Below are positions 18,773 to 29,712 of a DNA stretch of 64,000 nt, piece after piece. Under the pieces are notes generated by a model, which was not told where the DNA came from, made no database searches, and saw only the letters and a list, made by a program, of their open reading frames with translations. Source of the stretch: Streptomyces sp. NBC_00193 (GTDB taxonomy: Bacteria > Actinomycetota > Actinomycetes > Streptomycetales > Streptomycetaceae); NCBI RefSeq assembly GCF_026342735.1, contig NZ_JAPEMM010000001.1:3596001-3660000 (forward strand), given 5' to 3'. A program made the translations under genes and the position numbers. Positions within the stretch are counted from its first letter, which is position 1. The number at the start of each line of letters is the position of its first letter.

Positions 18773-19749
18773 GCCGCGTTCGACACTTCTTCCTTGCGCC
18801 GGGCGTCGATGCGGGCCTCGGACGGCCAGCGGACGTCGGACGCCCAGCCCAGCTGTTCGAACCAGCGGATCAGGCGCGCACTGGAGTCGACCTGGCCGCG
18901 CAGCACGCCGTGCCGGGCCGAGGTCGGGTCGGCGTGGTGCAGGTTGTGCCAGGACTCGCCGCAGGACAGCACCGCCAGCCACCACACGTTGCCGGAGCGG
19001 TCGCGGGACTTGAACGGGCGCTTGCCCACCGCGTGGCAGATCGAGTTGATCGACCAGGTCACGTGGTGCAGCAGCGCGACCCGGACCAGGGAGCCCCAGA
19101 AGAACGCCGTGAAGGCGCCCCACCAGGACATCGTCACCAGACCGCCCACCAGCGGCGGCAGCGCCAGCGAGAACATCGTCCAGAAGATGAAGTCGCGCGA
19201 GATGCGACGGATCGCCGGGTCCTTGATCAGGTCCGGGGCGTACTTCTGCTGGTCGGTCTGCTCCTCGTCGAAGAGCCACCCGATGTGCGCCCACCACAGG
19301 CCCTTCATCAGGGCCGGCAGCGTCTCGCCGAAGCGCCACGGCGAATGCGGGTCGCCCTCGTGGTCGGAGTACTTGTGGTGCTTGCGGTGGTCGGCCACCC
19401 AGCGCACCAGGGGGCCCTCGACCGCCATCGAGCCCATGACCGCCAGGGCGATGCGCAGCGGCCGCTTCGCCTTGAAGGAACCGTGCGTGAAGTAGCGGTG
19501 GAAGCCGATGGTGATGCCGTGGCAGGCGAGGAAGTACATGAAGACCATCAGGCCCACGTCCAGCCAGCTCACCCCCCAGCCCCACGCCAGCGGAACCGCG
19601 ACGAGCAGGGCGAGGAAGGGGACGGTGATGAACAGCAGCAGCGCGATCTGCTCCACGGACCGCTTGTTCTCACCGCCGAGGGTCGCGGACGGCACGGACG
19701 CGCCGGAAGACGCCGAGGCGTCCTCGATCACGTCGGGACTGATGGTCAT
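18769..19749 (-). CDS. Acyl-CoA / fatty acid desaturase
   Basis: A 326-residue membrane di-iron desaturase that introduces a double bond in a fatty acyl chain, usually at delta-9. The three histidine boxes are present: HRYFTH, HRKHH and HNLHH (in ESWHNLHHADPTSARHG), with hydrophobic segments at about residues 40-90 and 175-220 in the usual places. The start MTISPDVIED is chosen at 19749; an extension to 19803 lacks a better ribosome-binding site. Product would adjust membrane fluidity. First gene of a two-gene operon with tetR. Confidence 0.92.
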   Translation of the reverse strand: MTISPDVIEDASASSGASVPSATLGGENKRSVEQIALLLFITVPFLALLVAVPLAWGWGVSWLDVGLMVFMYFLACHGITIGFHRYFTHGSFKAKRPLRIALAVMGSMAVEGPLVRWVADHRKHHKYSDHEGDPHSPWRFGETLPALMKGLWWAHIGWLFDEEQTDQQKYAPDLIKDPAIRRISRDFIFWTMFSLALPPLVGGLVTMSWWGAFTAFFWGSLVRVALLHHVTWSINSICHAVGKRPFKSRDRSGNVWWLAVLSCGESWHNLHHADPTSARHGVLRGQVDSSARLIRWFEQLGWASDVRWPSEARIDARRKEEVSNAA

Positions 19750-19818
19750 AGGTGTGTCCCCTGAGGGTGAGGGAGTCGGCAGGCGCGCCGCCCGGCCACA
19801 CATCCCTACGGGTGCGTA

Positions 19819-19836
19819 ACCTACGGCAACGTAAGT
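19819..19836. promoter_or_regulatory. Candidate TetR operator upstream of the desaturase
   Basis: ACCTACG-GCAA-CGTAAGT is a dyad whose 7-base half-sites match at 6 of 7 positions. It lies 70 bp upstream of the desaturase start in the leader, where a repressor site is expected. Assignment to the neighbouring TetR protein is inference. Confidence 0.5.
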
Positions 19837-20154
19837 ATGGCAAAGGTGCTCCTCGCGGCAAGAGGAGCGCGCCCGGTGCCGGTGTGCGCGGGCCCGCGCA
19901 CCGTGTCCCGCGGCGCCGGGCGGGGGCCGATCGGCCCGAGTCGCAGGGCGGTCGTCCCGCCTGGTGACACAGGGACCTGGTCACCGGTACGGGCCACCTA
20001 TCCTGGTGTCGTCGGACAGCGCGGTCCGCACGGGCAGCCCGAGCTGCGCATCAGGAGCGGTGGCTCCGCCGGACCCAGGTCCGGGCAGGCACCACCGCGC
20101 GTATCCGGGGCCCACCTCCCAGTAGCGCTCGAAACACTGCAAGGAGCCGCACCT
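19837..20154 (+). promoter_or_regulatory. ppc leader/promoter region
   Basis: About 320 bp before ppc. TATCCT at 19999-20004 is a plausible -10 element, without a good -35. The ppc frame happens to stay open back to 19837, but the segment has no protein-like composition and the best start is at 20155, so I treat it as untranslated leader. Confidence 0.4.
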
Positions 20155-22920
<2,766 letters not shown>

Positions 22921-22929
22921 GGTTTCGTA

Positions 22930-22991
22930 CGGCGTACGACGGAGCCCCCGTCACCGGATCGATCCGGTGACGGGGGCTCCGTCGTACGCCG
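22930..22991. terminator. 62-bp perfect palindrome, bidirectional terminator
   Basis: Bases 22930-22960 are the exact reverse complement of 22961-22991: 31 bp each side with no spacer in DNA. The centre is CCGGATC|GATCCGG. It lies between the convergent ppc and pth genes, begins 9 bp after the ppc stop and ends 3 bp before the pth stop. Confidence 0.85.
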
Positions 22992-22993
22992 CC

Positions 22994-23584
22994 TTAACTG
23001 TTGTACGTGGACTGCGCGCGCTCCAGGCCCTCCTGGATCAGGCACTCCACGGCATCCGCCGAACGGTCGACGAACCAGTCCAGCTCCTTGCGCTCCGTGG
23101 AGGAGAAGTCCTTCAGGACGAAGTCCGCGACCTGCATCCGGCCCGGGGGCCGGCCGATGCCGCAGCGCACGCGGTGGTAGTCCGGCCCCATCGCCTTGGT
23201 CATCGACTTCAGCCCGTTGTGGCCGTTGTCCCCGCCGCCGAGCTTCAGCCGCAGCGTCGGGTAGTCGATGTCCAGCTCGTCGTGGACGGCGACGATCCGG
23301 TCCAGGGGCACCTTGTAGAAGTCGCGCAGCGCCGTCACCGGGCCGCCTGAGAGGTTCATGAACGACATGGGCTTGGCCAGCACCACGCGCCGGTTCAGCG
23401 GTCCCGGCGGGCCCATCCGGCCCTCGACCACCTGGGCGCGGGCCTTGTGCGCCTTGAACTTGCCGCGCATCCGCTCCGCCAGCAGGTCGGCGACCATGAA
23501 ACCGATGTTGTGGCGGTTGCCCGCGTACTCCGCACCCGGGTTCCCGAGACCCACGATCAGCCAGGGCGCCGCGTCGTCCGACAT
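22994..23584 (-). CDS. pth: Peptidyl-tRNA hydrolase
   Basis: Recycles peptidyl-tRNAs dropped by ribosomes. The 196-residue product has LIVGLGNPGAEYAGNRHNIG with the catalytic His, KPMSFMNLSGG, VHDELDI with the catalytic Asp and GGGDNGHNGLKS, all family signatures. AAGGAG is 8 bp before the ATG. It follows rplY on the same strand, but a 19-bp hairpin lies between them. The rplY-pth order is conserved in many bacteria. Confidence 0.96.
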   Translation of the reverse strand: MSDDAAPWLIVGLGNPGAEYAGNRHNIGFMVADLLAERMRGKFKAHKARAQVVEGRMGPPGPLNRRVVLAKPMSFMNLSGGPVTALRDFYKVPLDRIVAVHDELDIDYPTLRLKLGGGDNGHNGLKSMTKAMGPDYHRVRCGIGRPPGRMQVADFVLKDFSSTERKELDWFVDRSADAVECLIQEGLERAQSTYNS

Positions 23585-23604
23585 CAAAAGCTCCTTATAC
23601 GAAG

Positions 23605-23645
23605 ACGACCGCCGTCCCGCTCCAGTGGAGCCGGACGGCGGTCGT
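23605..23645 (-). terminator. Hairpin between rplY and pth
   Basis: A 19-bp stem with one mismatch (23605-23623 with 23627-23645) and a 3-base loop, just upstream of the pth ribosome-binding site. It can end rplY transcription or attenuate pth. Confidence 0.65.
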
Positions 23646-23675
23646 TCAGCAAGTGCTGAAGGTGAGCGGTGAGGC

Positions 23676-24251
23676 TCAGGCCTCGGTGCTCTCGGCGGCC
23701 GGCTCCTCGGCGCCCGCGCCGATGACCTGCAGAACGGCGATGTCGCCGTCGACGGCCAGGGTGGTGCCGGCCGGGAGGACCAGGTCGGAGGCGGTGATGG
23801 TGGCACCGGCCTCCAGGCCCGCGATCGAGACGGTGACCTCGGTCGGGATGTGCGTGGCCTCGGCCTCGACGGAGATGGTGTTCTGGAGGGTCTCCAGCAT
23901 GTTGCCGCCCGGGGCCAGCTCGCCCTCGGTGACGATCGCGACGTCGACGGTGACCTTCTCGCCCTTCTTGACGATCAGGAAGTCGACGTGGGAGATCGAA
24001 CGCTTCAGCGGGTGCTTCTGAACGGCCTTCGGGATGACCAGCTCGGTGCCGGCGCCCGCGATGTCCAGGGAGATCAGGACGTTCGGGGTGCGCAGCGCCA
24101 GCTGGAGCGCGTGGGCGTCCACGTTGACGTGCTTCGGGTCGGTGCCGTGGCCGTAGATGACCGCGGGGGTCAGGGCGTCACGACGGGCCTGACGGGCGGA
24201 ACCCTTGCCGAAGTTCTCGCGGACCTTCGCGGAAAGCTTGATCTCGGACAT
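23676..24251 (-). CDS. rplY: 50S ribosomal protein L25/general stress protein Ctc
   Basis: A 191-residue long-form L25 (Ctc) that binds 5S rRNA. It has the N-terminal L25 domain (IKLSAKVRENFGKGSARQAR, PAVIYGHG) and the TL5/Ctc C-terminal beta domain, ending in an Ala/Glu-rich tail. ATG at 24251 is preferred over a GTG 6 bp upstream because GAGGAG is correctly spaced for it. The gene lies downstream of prs on the same strand, as in many bacteria, but with a hairpin in between (24360-24414). Confidence 0.95.
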   Translation of the reverse strand: MSEIKLSAKVRENFGKGSARQARRDALTPAVIYGHGTDPKHVNVDAHALQLALRTPNVLISLDIAGAGTELVIPKAVQKHPLKRSISHVDFLIVKKGEKVTVDVAIVTEGELAPGGNMLETLQNTISVEAEATHIPTEVTVSIAGLEAGATITASDLVLPAGTTLAVDGDIAVLQVIGAGAEEPAAESTEA

Positions 24252-24359
24252 GCTCACTCCTCGTGGGGTGACGGAAATGGACGACAGTCACCCGGCCGGA
24301 ACACGGCCTGCTACGAAGAGCGCGTCGATAACGGAGCATCCCTACCCGTCCGAAAACAG

Positions 24360-24414
24360 GTACGGCCTCCCTCGCCGAGCAACTCAAGGAGTGTACCCGG
24401 CGGGGAGGCCGTAC
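24360..24414 (-). terminator. Hairpin terminator after prs
   Basis: GTACGGCCTCCC (24360-24371) pairs with GGGAGGCCGTAC (24403-24414), with CGCCG/CGGCG pairing inside. Leftward transcripts of prs would end here before rplY. Confidence 0.65.
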
Positions 24415-24445
24415 CCAAAAATGATCTAACGCACAGCGGAGGTGC

Positions 24446-25423
24446 TTACTGCTGCTCTTCGAACAGGCTGGTGACCGAGCCGTCCTCGAAGACCTCGCGC
24501 ACGGCGCGGGCGATCATCGGGGCGATGGACAGCACCGTGATCTTGTCGAGCTCCAGGTCGGACGGGTCCGGCAGGGTGTTCGTGAACACGAACTCGCTGA
24601 CCTTGGAGTTCTTCAGGCGGTCGGCGGCCGGGCCCGACAGGATGCCGTGCGTGGCCGTCACGATGACGTCCTCGGCGCCGTGCGCGAAGAGCGCGTCGGC
24701 GGCGGCGCAGATGGTGCCACCCGTGTCGATCATGTCGTCGACCAGGACGCAGACGCGGCCCTTGACCTCACCGACGACCTCGTGGACGGTCACCTGGTTG
24801 GCGACGTCCTTGTCGCGGCGCTTGTGCACGATCGCCAGCGGGGCGTCCAGACGGTCGCACCAGCGGTCGGCGACGCGTACGCGGCCGGCGTCCGGGGAGA
24901 CGATCGTCAGCTTGGAGCGGTCGACCTTGGCGCCGACGTAGTCCGCGAGGACCGACAGGGCCGAAAGGTGGTCGACCGGGCCGTCGAAGAAGCCCTGGAT
25001 CTGGTCGGTGTGCAGATCGACCGTGAGGATGCGGTCGGCACCCGCGGTCTTCAGCAGGTCGGCGACCAGGCGGGCCGAGATCGGCTCGCGGCCCTTGTGC
25101 TTCTTGTCCTGGCGGGCGTACCCGTAGGACGGGACGATCACGGTGATGGAGCGTGCCGACGCGCGCTTGAGCGCGTCGATCATGATCAGCTGCTCCATGA
25201 TCCACTTGTTGATCGGAGCCGTGTGGCTCTGGATCAGGAAGCAGTCCGCGCCACGCGCCGACTCCTGGAAGCGGACGTAGATCTCGCCGTTCGCGAAGTC
25301 GAAAGCCTTGGTCGGCACGAGGCCGACACCGAGCTGGTGCGCGACCTCCTCGGCCAGCTCGGGGTGGGCGCGGCCGGAGAAGAGCATCAGCTTCTTCTCG
25401 CCGGTCGTCTTGATCCCGGTCAC
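24446..25423 (-). CDS. prs: Ribose-phosphate pyrophosphokinase
   Basis: Makes PRPP from ribose-5-phosphate and ATP for nucleotide, His and Trp synthesis. The 325-residue protein has VPSYGYARQDKK, the regulatory/Mg site TVDLHTDQIQGFF and the PRPP loop VLVDDMIDTGGTI. GTG start. It follows glmU on the same strand with 133 bp between; the glmU-prs pairing is conserved across Gram-positive bacteria. Confidence 0.97.
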   Translation of the reverse strand: MTGIKTTGEKKLMLFSGRAHPELAEEVAHQLGVGLVPTKAFDFANGEIYVRFQESARGADCFLIQSHTAPINKWIMEQLIMIDALKRASARSITVIVPSYGYARQDKKHKGREPISARLVADLLKTAGADRILTVDLHTDQIQGFFDGPVDHLSALSVLADYVGAKVDRSKLTIVSPDAGRVRVADRWCDRLDAPLAIVHKRRDKDVANQVTVHEVVGEVKGRVCVLVDDMIDTGGTICAAADALFAHGAEDVIVTATHGILSGPAADRLKNSKVSEFVFTNTLPDPSDLELDKITVLSIAPMIARAVREVFEDGSVTSLFEEQQ

Positions 25424-25556
25424 AGCACTGTCTCCTCAGACGTGGGAAAGCTGCTCGCCCCCATGTGCGTCCGTCCCGCACACGGTGAGCCAGCCGAATT
25501 GCGTTCACCTATCACGGTACGCCGTCTCGGGCGTAGCCGTTTCCGGTCAGTTCACC

Positions 25557-27002
25557 TCAGCGTTCGTCGGAGTCCTCGTGGACCGCCGACTGAGCCGCCG
25601 TTGCGGCGGCACTTCCCGGACGCTTGCGGGCCACCCAGCCCTCGATATTCCGCTGCTGGCCACGGGCCACGGCCAGGGCGCCGGGCGGCACGTCCTTCGT
25701 GATCACGGAGCCGGCGGCCGTGTAGGCGCCGTCCCCGATGGTGACGGGAGCCACAAACATGTTGTCCGAGCCCGTCTTGCAGTGTGAGCCGACGGTGGTG
25801 TGGTGCTTGTGCTCACCGTCGTAGTTCACGAACACGCTGGCGGCGCCGATGTTCGTGTACTCGCCGATCGTCGCGTCGCCGACGTAGGACAGGTGCGGGA
25901 CCTTGGTGCCCTCGCCGATCGTGGCGTTCTTCATCTCCACGTACGTACCGGCCTTGGCCTTCGCGCCCAGGTTGGTGCCCGGACGCAGGTAGGCGAAGGG
26001 GCCGACGCTCGCCGAGGCGCCGACGACGGCGGATTCCGCCACGGTGTTGTCCACCCGGGCGCCCGCACCGACGTGCGTGTCCTTCAGGCGGGTGTTGGGG
26101 CCGACCTCGGCCTGCTCGGCGATGTGCGTGGTGCCGAGCAGCTGGGTGCCGGGGTGCACGATCGCGTCCTGGCCGAAAGTCACCGTCACGTCGACGAGCG
26201 TGCTCGCCGGGTCGACGATCGTCACGCCGGCGAGCATGGCGCGCTCCAGCAGGCGGGCGTTCAGCAGGGCGCGGGCCTCGGCGAGCTGGACCCGGTTGTT
26301 GATCCCGAGGATCTGCCGGTGGTCGGCGCCCACGGCCGCGCCGACGCGGTGGCCGGCCTCGCGCAGGATGCCGAGCACGTCGGTGAGGTACTCCTCGCCC
26401 TGGCTGTTGTCGGTGCGGACCTTGCCGAGGGCGTCCGCGAGGAGGGCGCCGTCGAAGGCGAAGACCCCGGAGTTGATCTCGCGGATGGCGCGCTGGGCGT
26501 CGGTCGCGTCCTTGTGCTCGACGATGGCGGTGACCGCCCCGTCGGTGCCGCGGATGATCCGGCCGTAGCCGGTGGAGTCGGGCACCTCGGCGGTCAGCAC
26601 GGTGACGGCGTTGCCGTCGGCCTCGTGCGTGGCCGTCAGTGCGGCCAGGGTCTCGCCGGTCAGCAGCGGGGTGTCGCCGCAGACGACGACCACGGTGCCG
26701 GCCGGCCGGTCGCCGAGCTCTTCGAGGGCCATCCGGACGGCGTGCCCGGTGCCGTTCTGCTCGTACTGGACCGCGGTGCGGACGTCGGCGTCGATCGTGG
26801 CCAGGTGCGCGATGACCTGCTCGCGGGCGTGGCCGACGACGACGACGAGGTGGGTGGGGTCCAGCTCGCGGGAGGCGGCGACGACGTGACCGACGAGCGA
26901 GCGCCCGCTGATCTCGTGCAGAACCTTGGGTGTGGCCGACTTCATGCGGGTGCCTTCACCCGCTGCGAGTACGACGACGGCTGCCGGGCGGTTGGCGCTC
27001 AC
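25557..27002 (-). CDS. glmU: Bifunctional UDP-N-acetylglucosamine pyrophosphorylase/acetyltransferase
   Basis: Acetylates glucosamine-1-phosphate and couples it to UTP, giving UDP-GlcNAc for peptidoglycan. The 481-residue product has the nucleotidyltransferase motif VVLAAGEGTRMKS, then from about residue 250 left-handed beta-helix hexapeptide repeats with SYVGDATIGEYTNIGA and the acetyl-CoA region. GTG start. The C-terminal 25 residues after the beta helix are an unstructured Ala/Ser tail. It lies just downstream of tRNA-Gln on the same strand. Confidence 0.97.
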   Translation of the reverse strand: MSANRPAAVVVLAAGEGTRMKSATPKVLHEISGRSLVGHVVAASRELDPTHLVVVVGHAREQVIAHLATIDADVRTAVQYEQNGTGHAVRMALEELGDRPAGTVVVVCGDTPLLTGETLAALTATHEADGNAVTVLTAEVPDSTGYGRIIRGTDGAVTAIVEHKDATDAQRAIREINSGVFAFDGALLADALGKVRTDNSQGEEYLTDVLGILREAGHRVGAAVGADHRQILGINNRVQLAEARALLNARLLERAMLAGVTIVDPASTLVDVTVTFGQDAIVHPGTQLLGTTHIAEQAEVGPNTRLKDTHVGAGARVDNTVAESAVVGASASVGPFAYLRPGTNLGAKAKAGTYVEMKNATIGEGTKVPHLSYVGDATIGEYTNIGAASVFVNYDGEHKHHTTVGSHCKTGSDNMFVAPVTIGDGAYTAAGSVITKDVPPGALAVARGQQRNIEGWVARKRPGSAAATAAQSAVHEDSDER

Positions 27003-27109
27003 GGGTGTGCCCTTCGGCTTCGGGTGGTGGACCCGTGAAGGATACCGGTGGGTTTAAGGCCCTAAACGAGGGTGGGTCCCGACTGCGAAGTCAGGACCCG
27101 GACCGTGGG

Positions 27110-27181
27110 CTCCCCTGTCAGGACTCGAACCCGAACATAAGGCACCAAAAGCCTCAGTGCTGCCAATTACACCACAGGGGA
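27110..27181 (-). tRNA. tRNA-Gln (TTG anticodon)
   Basis: A 72-base cloverleaf read on the minus strand. The acceptor stem TCCCCTG pairs with CAGGGGA over 7 bp, the anticodon loop is CTTTTGG giving anticodon TTG (Gln, CAA codons), and the T-arm contains GGTTCGA. The discriminator is G, and CCA is not encoded. It is 107 bp upstream of glmU. Confidence 0.93.
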
Positions 27182-27335
27182 TTAATCGACTAAACCAGAC
27201 ATTAAGCCCTGGTGGTCGAGCCGACGGGACCTACTATGCCGCACCAGGCGCCCTGAATGCGACGGTACAAATCCGAGCCCTTCAGCGGGATTTCCGGTCG
27301 CCTCCGGACCGGGGCCGCTGCGTAGGCTGGACCGC

Positions 27336-28598
27336 ATGACCAGTACGGGGGAAGAGCAGGGAAGGGCGGGGGCCGGGCGGGACGGGCCCTTGTGGTGGGA
27401 GCGGCGCAGGTCGGCCGTGTTGGACGTGGGGCTCGCCGCGGTCTCGGCCGTCGAGTGCGGGGTGGAGGGCGTCGGGTTCGCCCGCGAGGCCGGGATCCCG
27501 GTCTTCGCCGGGGTGCTGTTCGGGTTGCTGATCGGGTCCGTGCTCGTGCTGCGGCAGCGCTGGCCGATCGTGGTGGTGCTCGTCGGCATCGCCGTGTCGC
27601 CGGCGGCCATGGGCTTCCTGCTCGGGGTGGTCGGGCTGTACACGCTGGCCGCCTCCGAGGTGCCCCGGCGGATCACCGCGACCCTGGCGTCGATGTCGCT
27701 GGCCGCGACCTTCGTGGTGATGTACGTACGGACCCGGGCCGACCCGGAGGTCACCCTCACGCTCGTCATCACCCTGTCCGTGTTCGTCGCGGTGGCGCTG
27801 ACCGTGCCGCCGGTGCTGTTCGGGCTGTACACGGCGGCCCGCAGACGGCTGATGGAGAGCCTGCAGGAGCGGGCGGACTCGCTGGAGCGGGAGCTGTCGC
27901 TGCTCGCGGACCGGGCGGAGGAACGGGCCGAGTGGGCCCGTACGGAGGAGCGGACCCGGATCGCGCGGGAGATGCACGACGTCGTGGCGCACCGGGTGTC
28001 GCTCATGGTGGTGCACGCGGCGGCGCTCCAGGCGATCGCGGCCAAGGACCCGGCGAAGGCGGCGAAGAACGCCGCGCTGGTCGGGGACATGGGACGGCAG
28101 GCGCTGACGGAGCTGCGCGAGATGCTCGGCGTGCTGCGGGCGGAGGCGCCGAAGCCGGCGGCCGTGACGGCGCCGGTGGCGCTGGTGGGGAGCTTCGACG
28201 ACGGGCCGACGCTGGCCGAGCTGGAGGTGCTGGTCGGCCAGTCGCGGGCGGCCGGGATGATCGTGGAGCTCGACGTGCGCGGCGAGTGCTCCGCGTACGT
28301 GGCGGAGGTGGAGCAGACCGCCTACCGCGTGGTGCAGGAGGCGCTGACCAACTGCCACAAGCACGCTCCGGGCGCACGCGTCGTCGTACGGCTGGCGCAC
28401 CGGGAGGGCGAGGTGGCCATGCAGGTGGAGAACGGCCCCTGCGACGGCAAGGCGGCCGAGCCGGGGCTGCCGAGCGGCGGGAACGGCCTGGTCGGCATGC
28501 GCGAGCGGGTGCTCGGCCTGGGCGGGGTGTTCGTGTCCGGCCCGACGGACGAAGGCGGCTTCAAGGTCTCGGCGGTCCTGCCGAGCGGACGGGGGTAG
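27336..28598 (+). CDS. Sensor histidine kinase (HisKA_3 type), orphan
   Basis: A 420-residue membrane kinase. Residues about 28-170 contain five or six hydrophobic segments; a coiled linker follows; the HisKA_3 motif TRIAREMHDVVAHRVSLM carries the phospho-acceptor His214; the HATPase_c part has EALTNCHKHAPGA and GLVGMRERV. Such kinases normally pair with NarL-type regulators, but none lies next to it in this window. It ends 5 bp before the first of two paralogous small genes, so it may be co-transcribed with them. The signal is unknown. Confidence 0.9.
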   Translation: MTSTGEEQGRAGAGRDGPLWWERRRSAVLDVGLAAVSAVECGVEGVGFAREAGIPVFAGVLFGLLIGSVLVLRQRWPIVVVLVGIAVSPAAMGFLLGVVGLYTLAASEVPRRITATLASMSLAATFVVMYVRTRADPEVTLTLVITLSVFVAVALTVPPVLFGLYTAARRRLMESLQERADSLERELSLLADRAEERAEWARTEERTRIAREMHDVVAHRVSLMVVHAAALQAIAAKDPAKAAKNAALVGDMGRQALTELREMLGVLRAEAPKPAAVTAPVALVGSFDDGPTLAELEVLVGQSRAAGMIVELDVRGECSAYVAEVEQTAYRVVQEALTNCHKHAPGARVVVRLAHREGEVAMQVENGPCDGKAAEPGLPSGGNGLVGMRERVLGLGGVFVSGPTDEGGFKVSAVLPSGRG

Positions 28599-28603
28599 CG
28601 GGG

Positions 28604-29146
28604 ATGGCCTGGGATCCGGTGGCGGAGCTGACGGACGAGGAGCGGGGGTTCTTCGGGCTGTACGGTGCGCGCCGTCCGTACTGGGAGGAGCGGCTCTGGA
28701 CGAACGTGCCGGGGCCCTTCTACACGCGGGACAACGACAACTGCTGGACCGGGCGGATCGAGGCGCCCGACAACGTGCTGTACGAGGGCGCGTGGTTCAC
28801 CGAGTACGTGTTCCGCCAGCCGCGGAACCCGGCGCAGGTGCGGGCGCTGGCCCGGGCCGCCGGCGCCGAGGTGACGGGTGGGTACGCGTGCGACGGGGAC
28901 GAGCGGTGGACGCCGGACCTGGTGCGGGAGTGGTGGGCCGGCCGGGGGCGGGTCGAGGAGGATCTGTCGGCGGCGCTGGCCGAGTTCCGGAAGCACTCCG
29001 ATGAGCAGAACCTGGACGCGGCGCTCGGAGTGCGGGATTACCGCACATACCTGGCGGGCGCCCTCGCCGATGATCTGCGGGCGTATCTTTTCCGGCTGGA
29101 GGAAGGCCGGTACCCGGAGGCCGGGGAGCGGCTCCCGCAGCTGTGA
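28604..29146 (+). CDS. Uncharacterised protein, first of a tandem paralogue pair
   Basis: A 180-residue soluble protein I cannot assign. It opens WDPVAELTDEERGFFGLYG, then WEERLWTNVPGPFYT, DNCWTGRIEAPDNVLY, EYVFRQPRNPAQV, and ends with ADDLRAYLFRLEEGRYPEAG. It is rich in Trp, Tyr and acidic residues, with no membrane segment and no metal-site pattern. The next gene encodes a clear paralogue. The location beside SUKH and deaminase genes makes an immunity-protein role conceivable, by context only. It begins 5 bp after the kinase stop. Confidence 0.8.
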   Translation: MAWDPVAELTDEERGFFGLYGARRPYWEERLWTNVPGPFYTRDNDNCWTGRIEAPDNVLYEGAWFTEYVFRQPRNPAQVRALARAAGAEVTGGYACDGDERWTPDLVREWWAGRGRVEEDLSAALAEFRKHSDEQNLDAALGVRDYRTYLAGALADDLRAYLFRLEEGRYPEAGERLPQL

Positions 29147-29172
29147 CGCGGGGCGACAGGGGGGAAGTGGGG

Positions 29173-29712
29173 ATGACGGTGGGCTGGGATCCGGTGGCGG
29201 AGCTGACGGACGAGGACCGGAAGCTGTTCCAGGGGCGATGGGAGAAGCGGCTCTGGCTGAACGTGCCGGGGCCCTTCTACACGGGCGAGACCGACACGTG
29301 CTGGACCGGGCGGCTGAACGCGCCCGGCAACGTGATGTACGCGGCGAGCACCGAAGGCACCCTCGAGTACGTGTTCCGGCAGCCGCGGAGCCCGGAAGAG
29401 GTGCGCGACGTGGTGAACGCCGCGGACGAGGAGCCCTTCCAGGAGTACGCGTACGACGGGGACCGCTGGTGGACCCCGGAGACGGTGCGCCGGTGGTGGG
29501 CCGGGCGGGGCCGGGTCGAGGAGCACCTGGCGCTCACGCTGGCGGAGTACATGAACAGCGTCCACCCCGCCGACCGCGACGCCGCGGCGGGGGCCCTGGA
29601 GTTCCGTGCGTACCTGAAGGACGGGCTCGCCGATGATCTGCGGGCGTACCTCTTCCGGCTGGAGGAGGGCCGCTACCCCGTGGAGGGGGAGCGGCTCCCC
29701 GCGCTGGACTAG
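29173..29712 (+). CDS. Uncharacterised protein, second of a tandem paralogue pair
   Basis: A 179-residue paralogue of the preceding product, sharing WDPVAELTDE, RLWLNVPGPFYTGETDTCW, YVFRQPRSPEEV and the ending LADDLRAYLFRLEEGRYP. Compared with its partner it lacks about 6 residues after FFGLYG. ATG 29173 has GGGGAAG upstream; a GTG at 29143 overlapping the previous stop is the alternative start. Its TAG stop lies in CTAG, which also provides the stop of the convergent SUKH-3 gene, so the two coding regions overlap by exactly 4 bp. Confidence 0.8.
   Translation: MTVGWDPVAELTDEDRKLFQGRWEKRLWLNVPGPFYTGETDTCWTGRLNAPGNVMYAASTEGTLEYVFRQPRSPEEVRDVVNAADEEPFQEYAYDGDRWWTPETVRRWWAGRGRVEEHLALTLAEYMNSVHPADRDAAAGALEFRAYLKDGLADDLRAYLFRLEEGRYPVEGERLPALD

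Noticed and set aside
27003..27109. A second tRNA next to tRNA-Gln
   Set aside because: No additional cloverleaf could be found on either strand in the flanking 100 bp.
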